Source of the DNA: Streptomyces montanisoli
GTDB taxonomy: Bacteria > Actinomycetota > Actinomycetes > Streptomycetales > Streptomycetaceae
Length of the DNA stretch: 64,000 bases
Reading direction: 5' to 3'
Assembly (NCBI RefSeq): GCF_017813245.1
Contig: NZ_JAGIQL010000008.1
Coordinates: forward strand, 20,325-84,324
In this document: positions 32,232 through 39,855 of the stretch, piece after piece
Layout: each line of letters starts with the position of its first letter
Numbering within the stretch: the stretch's first letter is position 1
Notes under the pieces: generated by a model
Told to the model about the DNA's origin: nothing
The model's input: only the letters and a program-made list of their open reading frames with translations
Database searches by the model: none
Made by a program: the position numbers and the translations under genes

Positions 32232-34826
32232 TCACGCTGCGCGCAGTGCCTCGGCCGGCGGCGTGCGCAGGGCCCGCCGGGTGGGGAGTTCGAGGGCGAC
32301 GAAGGACGTCGCGGTGAGGACGGCGACGGCGACCGGCAGCAGCCAGACGGGGCCCGCGGGCCATGGGCGGCCGAGGAACCCCTGCCCCAGCAGCACCAGC
32401 GGCACGGCCGACACCACAAGACCCGCCCCGCACGCCATCGCGGCGACCATCGCGGCCTCGCGGCGCATCATCGCGCGCACCTGACCGGGCGTCGTACCCA
32501 CCAGACGCAGCGCGGCGATCTCGGTGCGCCGCTGGACGGTGGCCGTGACCAGCTTGTTCGCGATGGACAGCAGCAGGTAGGCGAGCAGGACGACGATGAC
32601 GGCCAGGTTGATCCACACCTCGGGCGGTGTCTGCTGCCCGGCCCCGGACCCCGAACCTGTGCCCGCATCCGCACCCGCGCCCGCACCCGCACCCGCACCC
32701 GACAGGACAAGGCCGGAACGCTCCCCGGCCAGCGCGGCGAGCGCATCGCCGGCCGTCGCGCTGCCGTCGGTCCGCACCAGGACGCTCTGCGCCGCGGCCA
32801 CGGTGGTGTGCCCCGCGGCCAGGTCCCGGGACAGGACCAGCGGGCCGAAGCCGAGGCCCCGGTCGTAGACGGCGACGACCCGGGCCGTCACCCGCGCACC
32901 GTCCCCGAGGATCAGCCGCACTCGCCCTCCCGGCTCGGCGTCACGCGCAGCCGCGACCGCACTGCTCACGGCGACGGTGGCGCCCTTCAGGCGCGCCAAG
33001 TCCCCGTCCCGTACCCCGAGATCGAGCACTCCGGCCGCACCGCCCGGAGGCAGGATCATCGCGGACGCCGGCTCGCTCGTCGTCTCGCCGAACACCTGGT
33101 ACTGCCACACCGCGGTGGTGGAGGTGACGGGCTCCGCGGCCTTCACCCCCGGCAGCCGCCGCAAGGCCGGCAGGGTGCCCGCGGGCACCCCTCCCAGCCG
33201 CGGCGCGCTCAGCGTGTACTGGGCGAGGGTGCCGGCCCGTACGTCCTGCCGCGTCGCTGCCAGCACCGTCGTCTGCGTCAGCGTGTACGTCAGTACGAAG
33301 ACGATGCCCATGGCCAGCGGGCTGATGACCCCGGAGAACCGCAGAGCGTGCGCCCGAAGTCCGGCCACCGCCAGCCGGCTCGGAGCGGAGGCTCCGGGCC
33401 GCATGCGCCGCAGTGCCGCCCCGCCCGCGGACTTGACCAGCGCGGGTCCCGACAGGGCGAGACCGATCGCGGCCACGATGCCCGCGATGGACGCGGACGT
33501 GGCACCCAGCATGGTGCGTGCGAACAGCGGGGTGACCGCCGACGCGGTCGCGACCGCGATCAGCAGCAGGCCGGTCAGCGTCCTGGCGCGAGACGGGGTG
33601 CGCGGCTCGCTGCGTGACTCGGCGACCGCCTCGGTGGCCGGCAGCCTGGACGTGCGCCAGGCCGCGCAGCGGGCGGACACCTGCACTACGGCTAGCATCA
33701 GCACGAGGGTGGCGAGCGTGGGCAACGGGCTGACGGTGAGCGGCAGTTCGCGCGGAAGAACGGCACGGTCGGCGAGCACCTGGGAGAACCTCCCGGCCAG
33801 CAGGTAGCCGAGGACGATGCCGGGTACGGCGGCGGCGACCGCGATCGCCGATGCCTGGAAGGCGGCGAGACGGCGGATCTGCCGAGGCGTGGCGCCGACC
33901 GCGCGCATCAGCGCCAGATCGCGGCGCTGCCCGGCGATCGACGCGCTCAGCGCGCCCGCGGTGACGAAGCCGATGACCATCAGCAGGATCCCGGCGAGCG
34001 AACCCGCCAGCAGAAGCAGCATGGAACGAGCGGCGCTCACTCCGGGAGCCACGGCCGTACCGCGGTCGGGGCCGGTCAGCACCTTCAGCTTCGTGCCTGC
34101 CAGTTGCTCGCGCACCGCCGCCGCCACGGAGTCCGCGGCGCCCGGCGCGGTACGCAGGCCGATCAGGTCGACCGTCCCGGCCCGGGGCCCGCCCGCGCGG
34201 CCCGACAGCCGCCGCGCGGTGCCGTCCGCGAAGTACACGCCCGCGCCGGGCGCGTCCACGACGGCGGACACCAGGTACGAGGAGGACGGCTTCCGCGCAC
34301 CGGAAGCGGCCGATGGCCTGTCCCCGGTGACGACCCGGACCCGCTCGCCCACCCGGAAGCCGGCCGAAGCCGGGACGGCGACCTCGCCCGCGCCGGACGG
34401 CGGGTGGCCCTCGATCCGCGGCTTCGGCAGCAGCGCGGTCGACGACCAGCCGTGGCCGGACGCCCCCGGGTCCTCGGCCGGCAGCACCCGGCCGTCGCCG
34501 GGGCCGACGAGCGCGGCCGGGAACCCGACGTCGCCAACGGCGGCCGTGACCCCGTCGACCTCGGCGAGCCGGCCGACGAGACCGGCGGGGACCGTGGCGC
34601 GCTCCGGGAGCGCGATCGGCAGGTCACCGGCCGGGTGGAACTCCTGGTCGGCCGCGACGACGACGTCCGCGCCGCCGAGGCGGCCGGGCGGCACGTGGGA
34701 CCGCAGGCCCGACTCGGCCAGCACGCCCGTCCCGGTGAGCAGAGCGGCGCCGCCGAGTACGGCGCACGCCACGGCGATCAGCGCGGTGAGTTTGTGGGCG
34801 GCCATCCGCAGAGCGAGATGCAGCAT
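32232..34826 (-). CDS. FtsX/MacB-type ABC transporter permease
   Basis: 864 residues with two FtsX domains and a large extracytoplasmic segment after each first helix. N-terminal helix KLTALIAVACAVLGGAALL; first FtsX core SLAGILLMVIGFVTAGALSASIAGQRRDLALMRAVGATPRQIRRLAAFQ; second core near the C-terminus INLAVIVVLLAYLLLSIANKLVTATVQRRTEIAALRLVGTTPGQVRAMMRRE. A Gly/Ala/Ser run (GAGAGAGADAGTGSGSGAG, 32644-32700) precedes the last set of helices and is encoded by CACCCG hexamers. Follows the ATPase gene by 3 bp. Exports lipids, peptides or drugs by family analogy; substrate unknown. Confidence 0.9.
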   Translation of the reverse strand: MLHLALRMAAHKLTALIAVACAVLGGAALLTGTGVLAESGLRSHVPPGRLGGADVVVAADQEFHPAGDLPIALPERATVPAGLVGRLAEVDGVTAAVGDVGFPAALVGPGDGRVLPAEDPGASGHGWSSTALLPKPRIEGHPPSGAGEVAVPASAGFRVGERVRVVTGDRPSAASGARKPSSSYLVSAVVDAPGAGVYFADGTARRLSGRAGGPRAGTVDLIGLRTAPGAADSVAAAVREQLAGTKLKVLTGPDRGTAVAPGVSAARSMLLLLAGSLAGILLMVIGFVTAGALSASIAGQRRDLALMRAVGATPRQIRRLAAFQASAIAVAAAVPGIVLGYLLAGRFSQVLADRAVLPRELPLTVSPLPTLATLVLMLAVVQVSARCAAWRTSRLPATEAVAESRSEPRTPSRARTLTGLLLIAVATASAVTPLFARTMLGATSASIAGIVAAIGLALSGPALVKSAGGAALRRMRPGASAPSRLAVAGLRAHALRFSGVISPLAMGIVFVLTYTLTQTTVLAATRQDVRAGTLAQYTLSAPRLGGVPAGTLPALRRLPGVKAAEPVTSTTAVWQYQVFGETTSEPASAMILPPGGAAGVLDLGVRDGDLARLKGATVAVSSAVAAARDAEPGGRVRLILGDGARVTARVVAVYDRGLGFGPLVLSRDLAAGHTTVAAAQSVLVRTDGSATAGDALAALAGERSGLVLSGAGAGAGAGADAGTGSGSGAGQQTPPEVWINLAVIVVLLAYLLLSIANKLVTATVQRRTEIAALRLVGTTPGQVRAMMRREAAMVAAMACGAGLVVSAVPLVLLGQGFLGRPWPAGPVWLLPVAVAVLTATSFVALELPTRRALRTPPAEALRAA

Positions 34827-34829
34827 GAG

Positions 34830-35639
34830 TCAGCGTCCCCCGAGCGCGATGAGCCGGTCGGCGAGCGAGGCGGCGGTCGGCGCGTCAAGGCCCTCGACCA
34901 CCCGGCCGTCCGCCATCACCACGGCGTGGTGGGCCCAGGCGGCGGCCGCCGGGTCGTGGGTGACCATCACCACGGTCTGCCCGAACTCGTCGACGAGGCC
35001 ACGCAGCAGTTGCAGGACCTGGCGGGCGCTGTGCAGGTCGAGCGCCCCGGTCGGCTCGTCGGCGAACACCACCGCGGGCCTGGCCGCCAGCGCCCGTACG
35101 ACCGCGGCCCGTTGCTGCTGCCCTCCGGACAGCTCGGCCGGCCGGCGGTCGAGGCAGCCGGCGATCCCGACCCGTTCGACCAGCGCGCTAACCCACTCAC
35201 GGTCCGGCTTCCGGCTCGCGAGGCGCAGCGGCAGTGTGATGTTGTCCGCGATGGTCAGCGACGGGATCAGGTTGTACGCCTGGAACACGAACCCGACGCG
35301 GTCGCGCCGCAGTTCGGTGCGGCGGGTCTCGTCGAGGCCGGCGATCTCGTGCCCGTCGATCCGCACGCTGCCCGACGTGGGCGTGTCCAGACCGGCCGCG
35401 CAGTGCATCAACGTGCTCTTGCCGGAGCCGGACGGCCCCATCACGGCGACGAACGCACCCGGCCACACGGTCAGCGACACGTCGTCCAGGGCACGGACCC
35501 CGCCCCCGTACACCTTGCTGACCTGACTCAACGCCACGGCGGGCCCCGCGGGCGCGCCCTCCACCCGTACGGCCGGCCGCACGGCCTCCACCGCCCGCAC
35601 GGCGCCCCCACGCCCGAACCCCCGCCCCAAGGCGCTCAC
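34830..35639 (-). CDS. ABC transporter ATP-binding protein (LolD/MacB type)
   Basis: 269 residues from GTG 35639: this codon overlaps the stop of the small membrane-protein gene (GTGA) and has GGAGG 5 bases upstream; an ATG at 35681 is less likely. Walker A GPSGSGKST at residues 68-76, Q-loop FVFQAYNLIP, signature LSGGQQQ at about 169-175, Walker B VVFADEP at 189-195, H-loop VTHDP. Powers the FtsX-type permease encoded next. The first 30 residues are a non-conserved Arg/Ala/Val tail. Confidence 0.92.
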   Translation of the reverse strand: MSALGRGFGRGGAVRAVEAVRPAVRVEGAPAGPAVALSQVSKVYGGGVRALDDVSLTVWPGAFVAVMGPSGSGKSTLMHCAAGLDTPTSGSVRIDGHEIAGLDETRRTELRRDRVGFVFQAYNLIPSLTIADNITLPLRLASRKPDREWVSALVERVGIAGCLDRRPAELSGGQQQRAAVVRALAARPAVVFADEPTGALDLHSARQVLQLLRGLVDEFGQTVVMVTHDPAAAAWAHHAVVMADGRVVEGLDAPTAASLADRLIALGGR

Positions 35640-35875
35640 CGGCTCCTCCGCACGCGCCCCACGACCAGCAGAGCGGCGCACAGCACGGTGATCCCACCGG
35701 CGGCCAGATGCACCCCGGTACCACCCCCGACGGCCGAGGCCACGGTGTTCCCGACGACGCTGACCACGAGCACCACCCAGAGCAAGGCGCGAACCACGCC
35801 CGCACCACCGGCTCGTTCCGGTGCGTCGTCCTGCCTGCCACCAGGGATGAGACGGTAGGGATCCGAGTGCGTCAT
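35636..35875 (-). CDS. Small membrane protein of the ABC exporter operon
   Basis: 79 residues from ATG 35875 (AAGGAG 5 bases upstream). Two hydrophobic helices, VVRALLWVVLVVSVVGNTVASAVGG and VHLAAGGITVLCAALLVVGRV, in a hairpin. Its stop overlaps the ATPase start, so it is the first gene of a three-gene operon. Not recognised as a known family; possibly an accessory or sensor of the exporter. Confidence 0.65.
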   Translation of the reverse strand: MTHSDPYRLIPGGRQDDAPERAGGAGVVRALLWVVLVVSVVGNTVASAVGGGTGVHLAAGGITVLCAALLVVGRVRRSR

Positions 35876-36271
35876 GGGGACTCCTTCAGCGACGTGTGCG
35901 ATGACAACGACGCTAGGCAGCGGCGCCCCTCGATCCGATCCCGTAAGCCGCCGGATCGGTGGTACAGCAGGCTGTACCAAGGGAACGCCGGTCCGGCCCT
36001 ACCCAGGCCGAACTGCCCGAGCGGGCCCGGTGCCGGCCAAGGCCTTGGACGGCACCCTGAACGTGGCCATCGACGAGGGCGACTCCCACGTCACCTTCAC
36101 CCCGCACACCGCCCGAGTGGGCCCCTCGGCAGCACGTCCAGGCTGCCGCCGGCGTGACGACTGACGACGCCCTCGCCGAAGCCGAACTCGCCAGCCGCAG
36201 GACGTCGCTCAGAGCCACGCCGGGCCTCGCCGACGACCTTGGGCCGGGGGAGAGCGTGTCGCTCCTGAGAC
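35876..36271 (+). other. Region with possible gene remnants upstream of a TA pair
   Basis: No complete gene. Two stretches read like decayed protein: about 36036-36150 (KALDGTLNVAIDEGDSHV, then TFTPHTARVGPS) and 36154-36270 (TTDDALAEAELASRRTSLRA, then TPGLADDLGPGESVSLLRR), the latter in frame with the antitoxin but separated from it by the operator. Neither has a convincing start and ribosome site. The first 60 bp are the leader region of the divergent exporter operon. Confidence 0.3.
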
Positions 36272-36302
36272 GCACCCATGGTACCGCTGGTACCATGGGT
36301 GC
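36272..36302. promoter_or_regulatory. Operator of the antitoxin/Doc-like pair
   Basis: Perfect inverted repeat: 14-bp arms GCACCCATGGTACC and its complement around GCT, ending 1 bp before ATG 36304. Each arm contains the nested palindromes CCATGG and GGTACC. It leaves no space for a ribosome site, so the message is probably leaderless and the antitoxin would bind over the promoter start. Confidence 0.75.
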
Positions 36303-36303
36303 C

Positions 36304-36606
36304 ATGTCGGATGCCAAAACAGCGATGAACCTTCGCTTCCCGGATCCTGCGCAGCGAGCCGCCATCGCGGCAGCGGCCAAGCAGGAGGGCCTCAGCATGC
36401 AGGAGTACATTCTCACCGCCGCATACGACCGTGCGACCGCCGTGGAGCGCACCTTCCTGGACGGTTTCCAAGCGTCCATGACCCGCAGCGGTGCGGCCTT
36501 CGCCGCAGAGCCCAGCAGTCTGGACCCCAGCGCCGAGCGACGGGCGGCCGAGCAGGACGCGCTGCGGGAACTCGGCAAGCGCCAGGAGCGAGGCCACGCC
36601 GCGTGA
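36304..36606 (+). CDS. RHH-type antitoxin of a Doc-like toxin
   Basis: 100 residues from ATG 36304. SDAKTAMNLRFPDPAQRAAIAAAAKQEGLSMQEYILTAAYDRA is a ribbon-helix-helix DNA-binding domain; the rest (VERTFLDGFQASMTRSGAAFAAEPSSLDPSAERRAAEQDALRELGKRQER) would be the toxin-binding tail. Toxin gene starts at GTG 36603 within its stop (GTGA). The frame is open further upstream, but the operator dyad abuts this ATG. Confidence 0.78.
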   Translation: MSDAKTAMNLRFPDPAQRAAIAAAAKQEGLSMQEYILTAAYDRATAVERTFLDGFQASMTRSGAAFAAEPSSLDPSAERRAAEQDALRELGKRQERGHAA

Positions 36607-36989
36607 TCCAGCCGGAGCCGCTCCACCCGCTCGACGTCACGTTCCTGCTGCACGCCGCCGAGTTGCTCGAGGGTGACCCGCAGGTCGACGACCTCGGACC
36701 GCTGTACGCCGCTGTCGCCCGCGTCAATGCCCGGGCGATGGAGCGCGACATCTATGGATCTCTGCATCTCAAAGCGGGCGCGCTGATGCAGACCCTGGCG
36801 AAATTGCCGTGCTTGGAGCATTCCAACGAGCGCTTCGCCTGGCATGCGACCGAGGCCTACCTGATTCTCAATACGCGCGAACTCGACTACTCACCCAAGG
36901 CGGCCGTCGCGCTCGTGAGGGATGCCGCAGCAGGAGCGCTCGGCGTTGCCCGGATCGCCCGCCAGCTTCGCGACTGGACCGTCGCCTGA
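36603..36989 (+). CDS. Doc/Fic-like toxin with diverged active-site motif
   Basis: 128 residues from GTG 36603. Overall Doc-like helical order: LDVTFLLHAAELLEGDPQVDDLGPLYAAVARVNARAMERDIYGSLHLKAGALMQTLAKLPCLEHSNERFAWHATEAYLILNTRELDY. The segment LEHSNERFAWHATEAYLILN aligns with the Fic loop HPFxxGNKRTAxxAxxxFLxxN: His and the Asn-Glu-Arg are kept, but Pro-Phe and Gly are replaced. Family members phosphorylate EF-Tu (Doc) or AMPylate targets; activity here is uncertain. Followed 4 bp later by a strong hairpin. Confidence 0.72.
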   Translation: MIQPEPLHPLDVTFLLHAAELLEGDPQVDDLGPLYAAVARVNARAMERDIYGSLHLKAGALMQTLAKLPCLEHSNERFAWHATEAYLILNTRELDYSPKAAVALVRDAAAGALGVARIARQLRDWTVA

Positions 36990-36993
36990 TCTC

Positions 36994-37021
36994 GCCCCGG
37001 CGCCGCGCGTACCGCCGGGGC
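36994..37021 (+). terminator. Hairpin terminator after the Doc-like toxin gene
   Basis: GCCCCGGCG, a 10-base loop, CGCCGGGGC: perfect 9-bp stem beginning 5 bp after the toxin stop. No T-run, as is normal in this genus. Confidence 0.65.
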
Positions 37022-37130
37022 GGCCGCGTCCGGACACTTCCCGCGACCCGCGCACGCGCGTGAACACCGCGGCCGGCGGACTTGTCCGTGACGGTGTGAG
37101 CGCCTGTCCACGCGATCCCGCTGGGCGTGC

Positions 37131-37221
37131 TCAGCGGCGACAGCCCGCTCAGGGCCAGATCAGGCAGTACGGCTGGTGCCCCGCCTCGTGCGGGCGGTGC
37201 GAGAAGTCCTGACACTCGTAG
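37131..37221 (-). pseudogene. Duplicated 3' fragment of the gene at 39143-39574
   Basis: About 90 bp closely similar to 39126-39215 (shared runs include GCAGTACGGCTGGTG and GGTGCGAGAAGTCCTG), with scattered substitutions and small indels. Read leftward it gives CQDFSHRPHEAGHQPYCLIWP where the intact gene gives WQDFSHRLHEAGHQPYCLVWP. Nothing of the upstream part of the gene is present. The rest of 36990-37344 shows no gene. Confidence 0.7.
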
Positions 37222-37344
37222 GGCGATTGACATCGATTCGAACGGCCGCCCGTGGTCGACGTTGTTCAGGGACCCCGTAGCGGGCAGAGCCGATGTCAGT
37301 GAGGCTTGTCAGACTCGGCAACACCTCGGCCAGGAAGGCAGACG

Positions 37345-37893
37345 ATGACTGGCGCCCCGGGCCCCACGCACTATGCACCCCGCTGGAACGCCGACGACCG
37401 CCCCGTCTTGCCCGCCGTGGGCAGCGAGCGAGAGACGTTGAGCGCGGTGCTGGAGTGGCACCGAGCCACTTTCGAGCTCAAGTGCTCCGGCCTGCCTACG
37501 GAGCGGCTGTCGGAACAGGCTGTGCCACCGTCCGCGCTGTCCTTGCATGGCCTGGCACGTCATCTGGCTGGGGTCGAGCGTTGGTGGTTCCGCATCCAGT
37601 TCGCCGGTGAGACTGTCCCGATGCTCTATTACTCCGATGAGGATCCCAACCAGGACTTCGAACGCTTGGACGGTGACGTCGACGAGGACTTCGGCGTCTG
37701 GCGATCGGAGTGCGAACGGTCGCGTCATATCGCTGCTGCCGCAGCGTCGCTGGATGAAACAGGGATCCGCAAGAAGACGGGAGAGCCGATCTCACTCCGA
37801 AGGATCATGGTGGACATGATCGCCGAATACGCCCGGCACAACGGTCACGCCGACCTACTACGTGAACGCATCGACGGCGCCACCGGTACGTAA
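37345..37893 (+). CDS. DUF664/DinB-fold protein (second copy)
   Basis: 182 residues from ATG 37345 (AGGAAGG upstream). ETLSAVLEWHRATFELKCSGLPTERLSEQAVPPSALSLHGLARHLAGVERWWFRIQFAGE is the DUF664 N-terminus; EPISLRRIMVDMIAEYARHNGHADLLRERIDGATGT is the C-terminal signature with its His residues. Probably a metal-binding thiol-dependent transferase or unknown enzyme. It is only loosely similar to the DUF664 protein at 21891-22424. Base composition is a little less G+C-rich than in its neighbours upstream. Confidence 0.85.
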   Translation: MTGAPGPTHYAPRWNADDRPVLPAVGSERETLSAVLEWHRATFELKCSGLPTERLSEQAVPPSALSLHGLARHLAGVERWWFRIQFAGETVPMLYYSDEDPNQDFERLDGDVDEDFGVWRSECERSRHIAAAAASLDETGIRKKTGEPISLRRIMVDMIAEYARHNGHADLLRERIDGATGT

Positions 37894-37934
37894 TCAGGTG
37901 GGCATCGCGTCACTCCGGACGCCGAAGCAGCGAG

Positions 37935-38387
37935 ATGGGCGAGATTCGCTACATGGAACGAGCCGTTGATCTGGACGAAGCCGCCGCCGCGGTCTTCCAA
38001 CGACAGCCCGACTGGCAGAACGCGGGACTGGTCGTCGCACCTGTCACTTGGCGCGACGGGGCAGCTCCGTGGCCGCAGCAGCTTGAAACCGACAGGTCGC
38101 GGGTGAGTGACCCCGACTCGATCGGCGTCCACGTAAGCGGAACGTGCGACGCCGAGCTCCTCGTTGTGCTCTACCGTGGCGGGTGGGCCGACGTGGAGTA
38201 CATCGTGAGTATCGAGGACGCAGGCGTGCTTCTTGTCCGGGCTGTGAGTTCGGCCAAGGCGTTCGGAGAGCTACTCGATACCTGCATGTCCCGCGTTTTC
38301 GGCCCTCGTGGGCCCGTCCCCGTAGTAGGGGAGAGAGGTAGGAATGAATTCACATCAGGTCCGAGTTCTTTCGGATTACTGCTGTGA
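37935..38387 (+). CDS. Hypothetical protein
   Basis: 150 residues from ATG 37935. Acidic alpha/beta protein: RYMERAVDLDEAAAAVFQRQPDWQNAGLVVAPVTW, then SIGVHVSGTCDAELLVVLYRGGWADVEYIVSIEDAGVLLVRAVSSAKAFGELLDTCMSRVF. The alternating hydrophobic strands followed by a helix resemble small immunity-protein folds, but no family is recognised. It overlaps the next gene by 44 bp. Lower G+C and mixed third positions compared with core genes suggest recent arrival. Confidence 0.6.
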   Translation: MGEIRYMERAVDLDEAAAAVFQRQPDWQNAGLVVAPVTWRDGAAPWPQQLETDRSRVSDPDSIGVHVSGTCDAELLVVLYRGGWADVEYIVSIEDAGVLLVRAVSSAKAFGELLDTCMSRVFGPRGPVPVVGERGRNEFTSGPSSFGLLL

Positions 38388-38688
38388 TCCGCTGTGGCTT
38401 GTGGATGACTTTGAGAACGTATCTCCGGAAGATCCGCGACTGGGACTGACTCCTGATCTCGCCAGGCGGCTCAGAAAATGGGACGCAGAGTACCAAGGGA
38501 CCTATCGTGAGGACGATCCGGGATCATCCGGTTTTCCGTCCCCTGAGGTGGACGAGGAGTTCTGGCGCGTTGGGGAGGGGCTGGTACGAAGGATGGCGCA
38601 GGAATTGGGTCCGGGCTGGCGGGTGACGTACCGCGATCATCGCTTCAAGGAAGGTGACAGGGAAATCCCCTGCATGCCAGAGCAGTAG
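38344..38688 (+). CDS. Hypothetical protein, possibly immunity-like
   Basis: 114 residues from ATG 38344, preceded by GAGAGAGG. Acidic: WLVDDFENVSPEDPRLGLTPDLARRLRKWDAEYQGTYREDDPGSSGFPSPEVDEEFWRVGEGLVRRMAQELGPGWRVTYRD. The pattern (an early D-x-x-D/E loop, then a long helical unit and a final strand) is seen in small actinobacterial proteins next to toxins, but no toxin gene is beside it. Two overlapping small genes of lower G+C form a little island. Function unknown. Confidence 0.6.
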   Translation: MNSHQVRVLSDYCCDPLWLVDDFENVSPEDPRLGLTPDLARRLRKWDAEYQGTYREDDPGSSGFPSPEVDEEFWRVGEGLVRRMAQELGPGWRVTYRDHRFKEGDREIPCMPEQ

Positions 38689-38999
38689 CCTCCGCTGTCT
38701 GACGACAGGCCACCGGCCCACCGCTGGCGGCCTGCGACCAGCAAGGTCACGATCTACATCATCTCGACCCTGGTCAGGGCTGCGTGACGGGACATCTGAT
38801 CCGCCGGCGAATTCACCGGCGCGGACAGCCGCGCAGGCGATCGACAGGGCGGATGCCGGGCCGGTGTCCTCTCCGCACTCGGCCCCGCCAGGCGTGGCCG
38901 TCGCTCGGCGCATGGATGAGCGTGCACGGGGGGTCCGCCAGTTCAGCGTGGCGCAGGCGATCTCCACGTCCGGGCCGGCCGGGCCGCATGGAGTCCACC
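38689..38999. other. Non-coding stretch, weak hairpin only
   Basis: No credible frame. CAGGCC (38706-38711) and GGCCTG (38729-38734) could close a weak hairpin after the preceding gene. Nothing else seen. Confidence 0.4.
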
Positions 39000-39095
39000 T
39001 CACCGCGCCAGCTCGGCGCCCAGCGCGATGAGGAACTCGTCCGCGTCGACGCCCCCGGCGCCCGTGAGCGAGATCCCGCCGAGCGTCGCCAGCAT
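39000..39095 (-). pseudogene. Short protein-like remnant downstream of the 39143 gene
   Basis: Leftward from ATG 39095 the frame gives MLATLGGISLTGAGGVDADE then FLIALGAELAR-stop (TGA at 39000-39002). The sequence reads like the C-terminus of a real protein rather than a shadow frame, but there are stops shortly upstream. It may be the tail of a gene lost from this site. Confidence 0.3.
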
Positions 39096-39142
39096 CCGGG
39101 CAGGCCGGCGGACTCGCCCGTGTACTCAGCGGCGACGGCCGC

Positions 39143-39574
39143 TCAGGGCCACACCAAGCAGTACGGCTGGTGTCCCGCCTCGTGGAGGCGGTGCGAGAAG
39201 TCCTGCCACTCGTGGAGCAGTTGGTAGACGTCGAACGCGTCGCGCGGGCCGCCCCTGTCCGGGACCGTGGACCAGATGAAGGCCGCCGCGCCCACCGACT
39301 CCTCGCCGACGCCGCGCAGCGGGTCGACCGCCGTCATGGGGAGCTTCACCACCGCGTAGTCCGGGTGCAGCACGACGAGTTCGAGCGGGGGGACGCGGTA
39401 CAGGGGCATGCCCTGTATGCCCGTCAGGACCATCGCGGCTATGGTCTCCGGCTTGATCTTGGTGAACATGCCGCCCATGCCGAGCTCGTCGCCGCCGAGT
39501 TCCTCGGGGCGCATGGAGATCGGGACGCGGGCGGCCGTCGCGCCGTCGGGCGCGCCGAAGTACTTGTACGTCAC
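39143..39574 (-). CDS. Conserved-looking hypothetical protein upstream of hemL
   Basis: 143 residues from GTG 39574 (VTYKYFGAPDG), a likely start since the frame upstream is Arg/His-rich and unlike protein; an ATG at 39739 would add a poor tail. Sequence: VPISMRPEELGGDELGMGGMFTKIKPETIAAMVLTGIQGMPLYRVPPLELVVLHPDYAVVKLPMTAVDPLRGVGEESVGAAAFIWSTVPDRGGPRDAFDVYQLLHEWQDFSHRLHEAGHQPYCLVWP. Well-formed alpha/beta protein with a conserved-looking C-terminal His/Cys/Trp block. No family recognised. A broken copy of its 3' end is found at 37131-37221. Confidence 0.65.
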   Translation of the reverse strand: MTYKYFGAPDGATAARVPISMRPEELGGDELGMGGMFTKIKPETIAAMVLTGIQGMPLYRVPPLELVVLHPDYAVVKLPMTAVDPLRGVGEESVGAAAFIWSTVPDRGGPRDAFDVYQLLHEWQDFSHRLHEAGHQPYCLVWP

Positions 39575-39855
39575 CCCCACTCGGCCACCGCTCCTGCTCG
39601 CCGGCTGCGGCTGGGCAGGGGCCTGCCGCTCGCGTTCGTGCTGGTCGTGGTGGTGATCATTGCGCCGGTGCTTTCCCCGCCGGGCAGGCTCGGGGCCCAG
39701 GCCGTCGGTCCCCTCGCCCAGTCCGCCACCGCGATGCATATCTCCACCCGACCACTCGCAGCTCCGGCCGCGCAACCCGATCATCGTGACAGTGACCTCC
39801 CCCGTCGGCGCTCCGTGAAACACCTGTCCGCAAGAACATCCGGGCCTCTGACACC

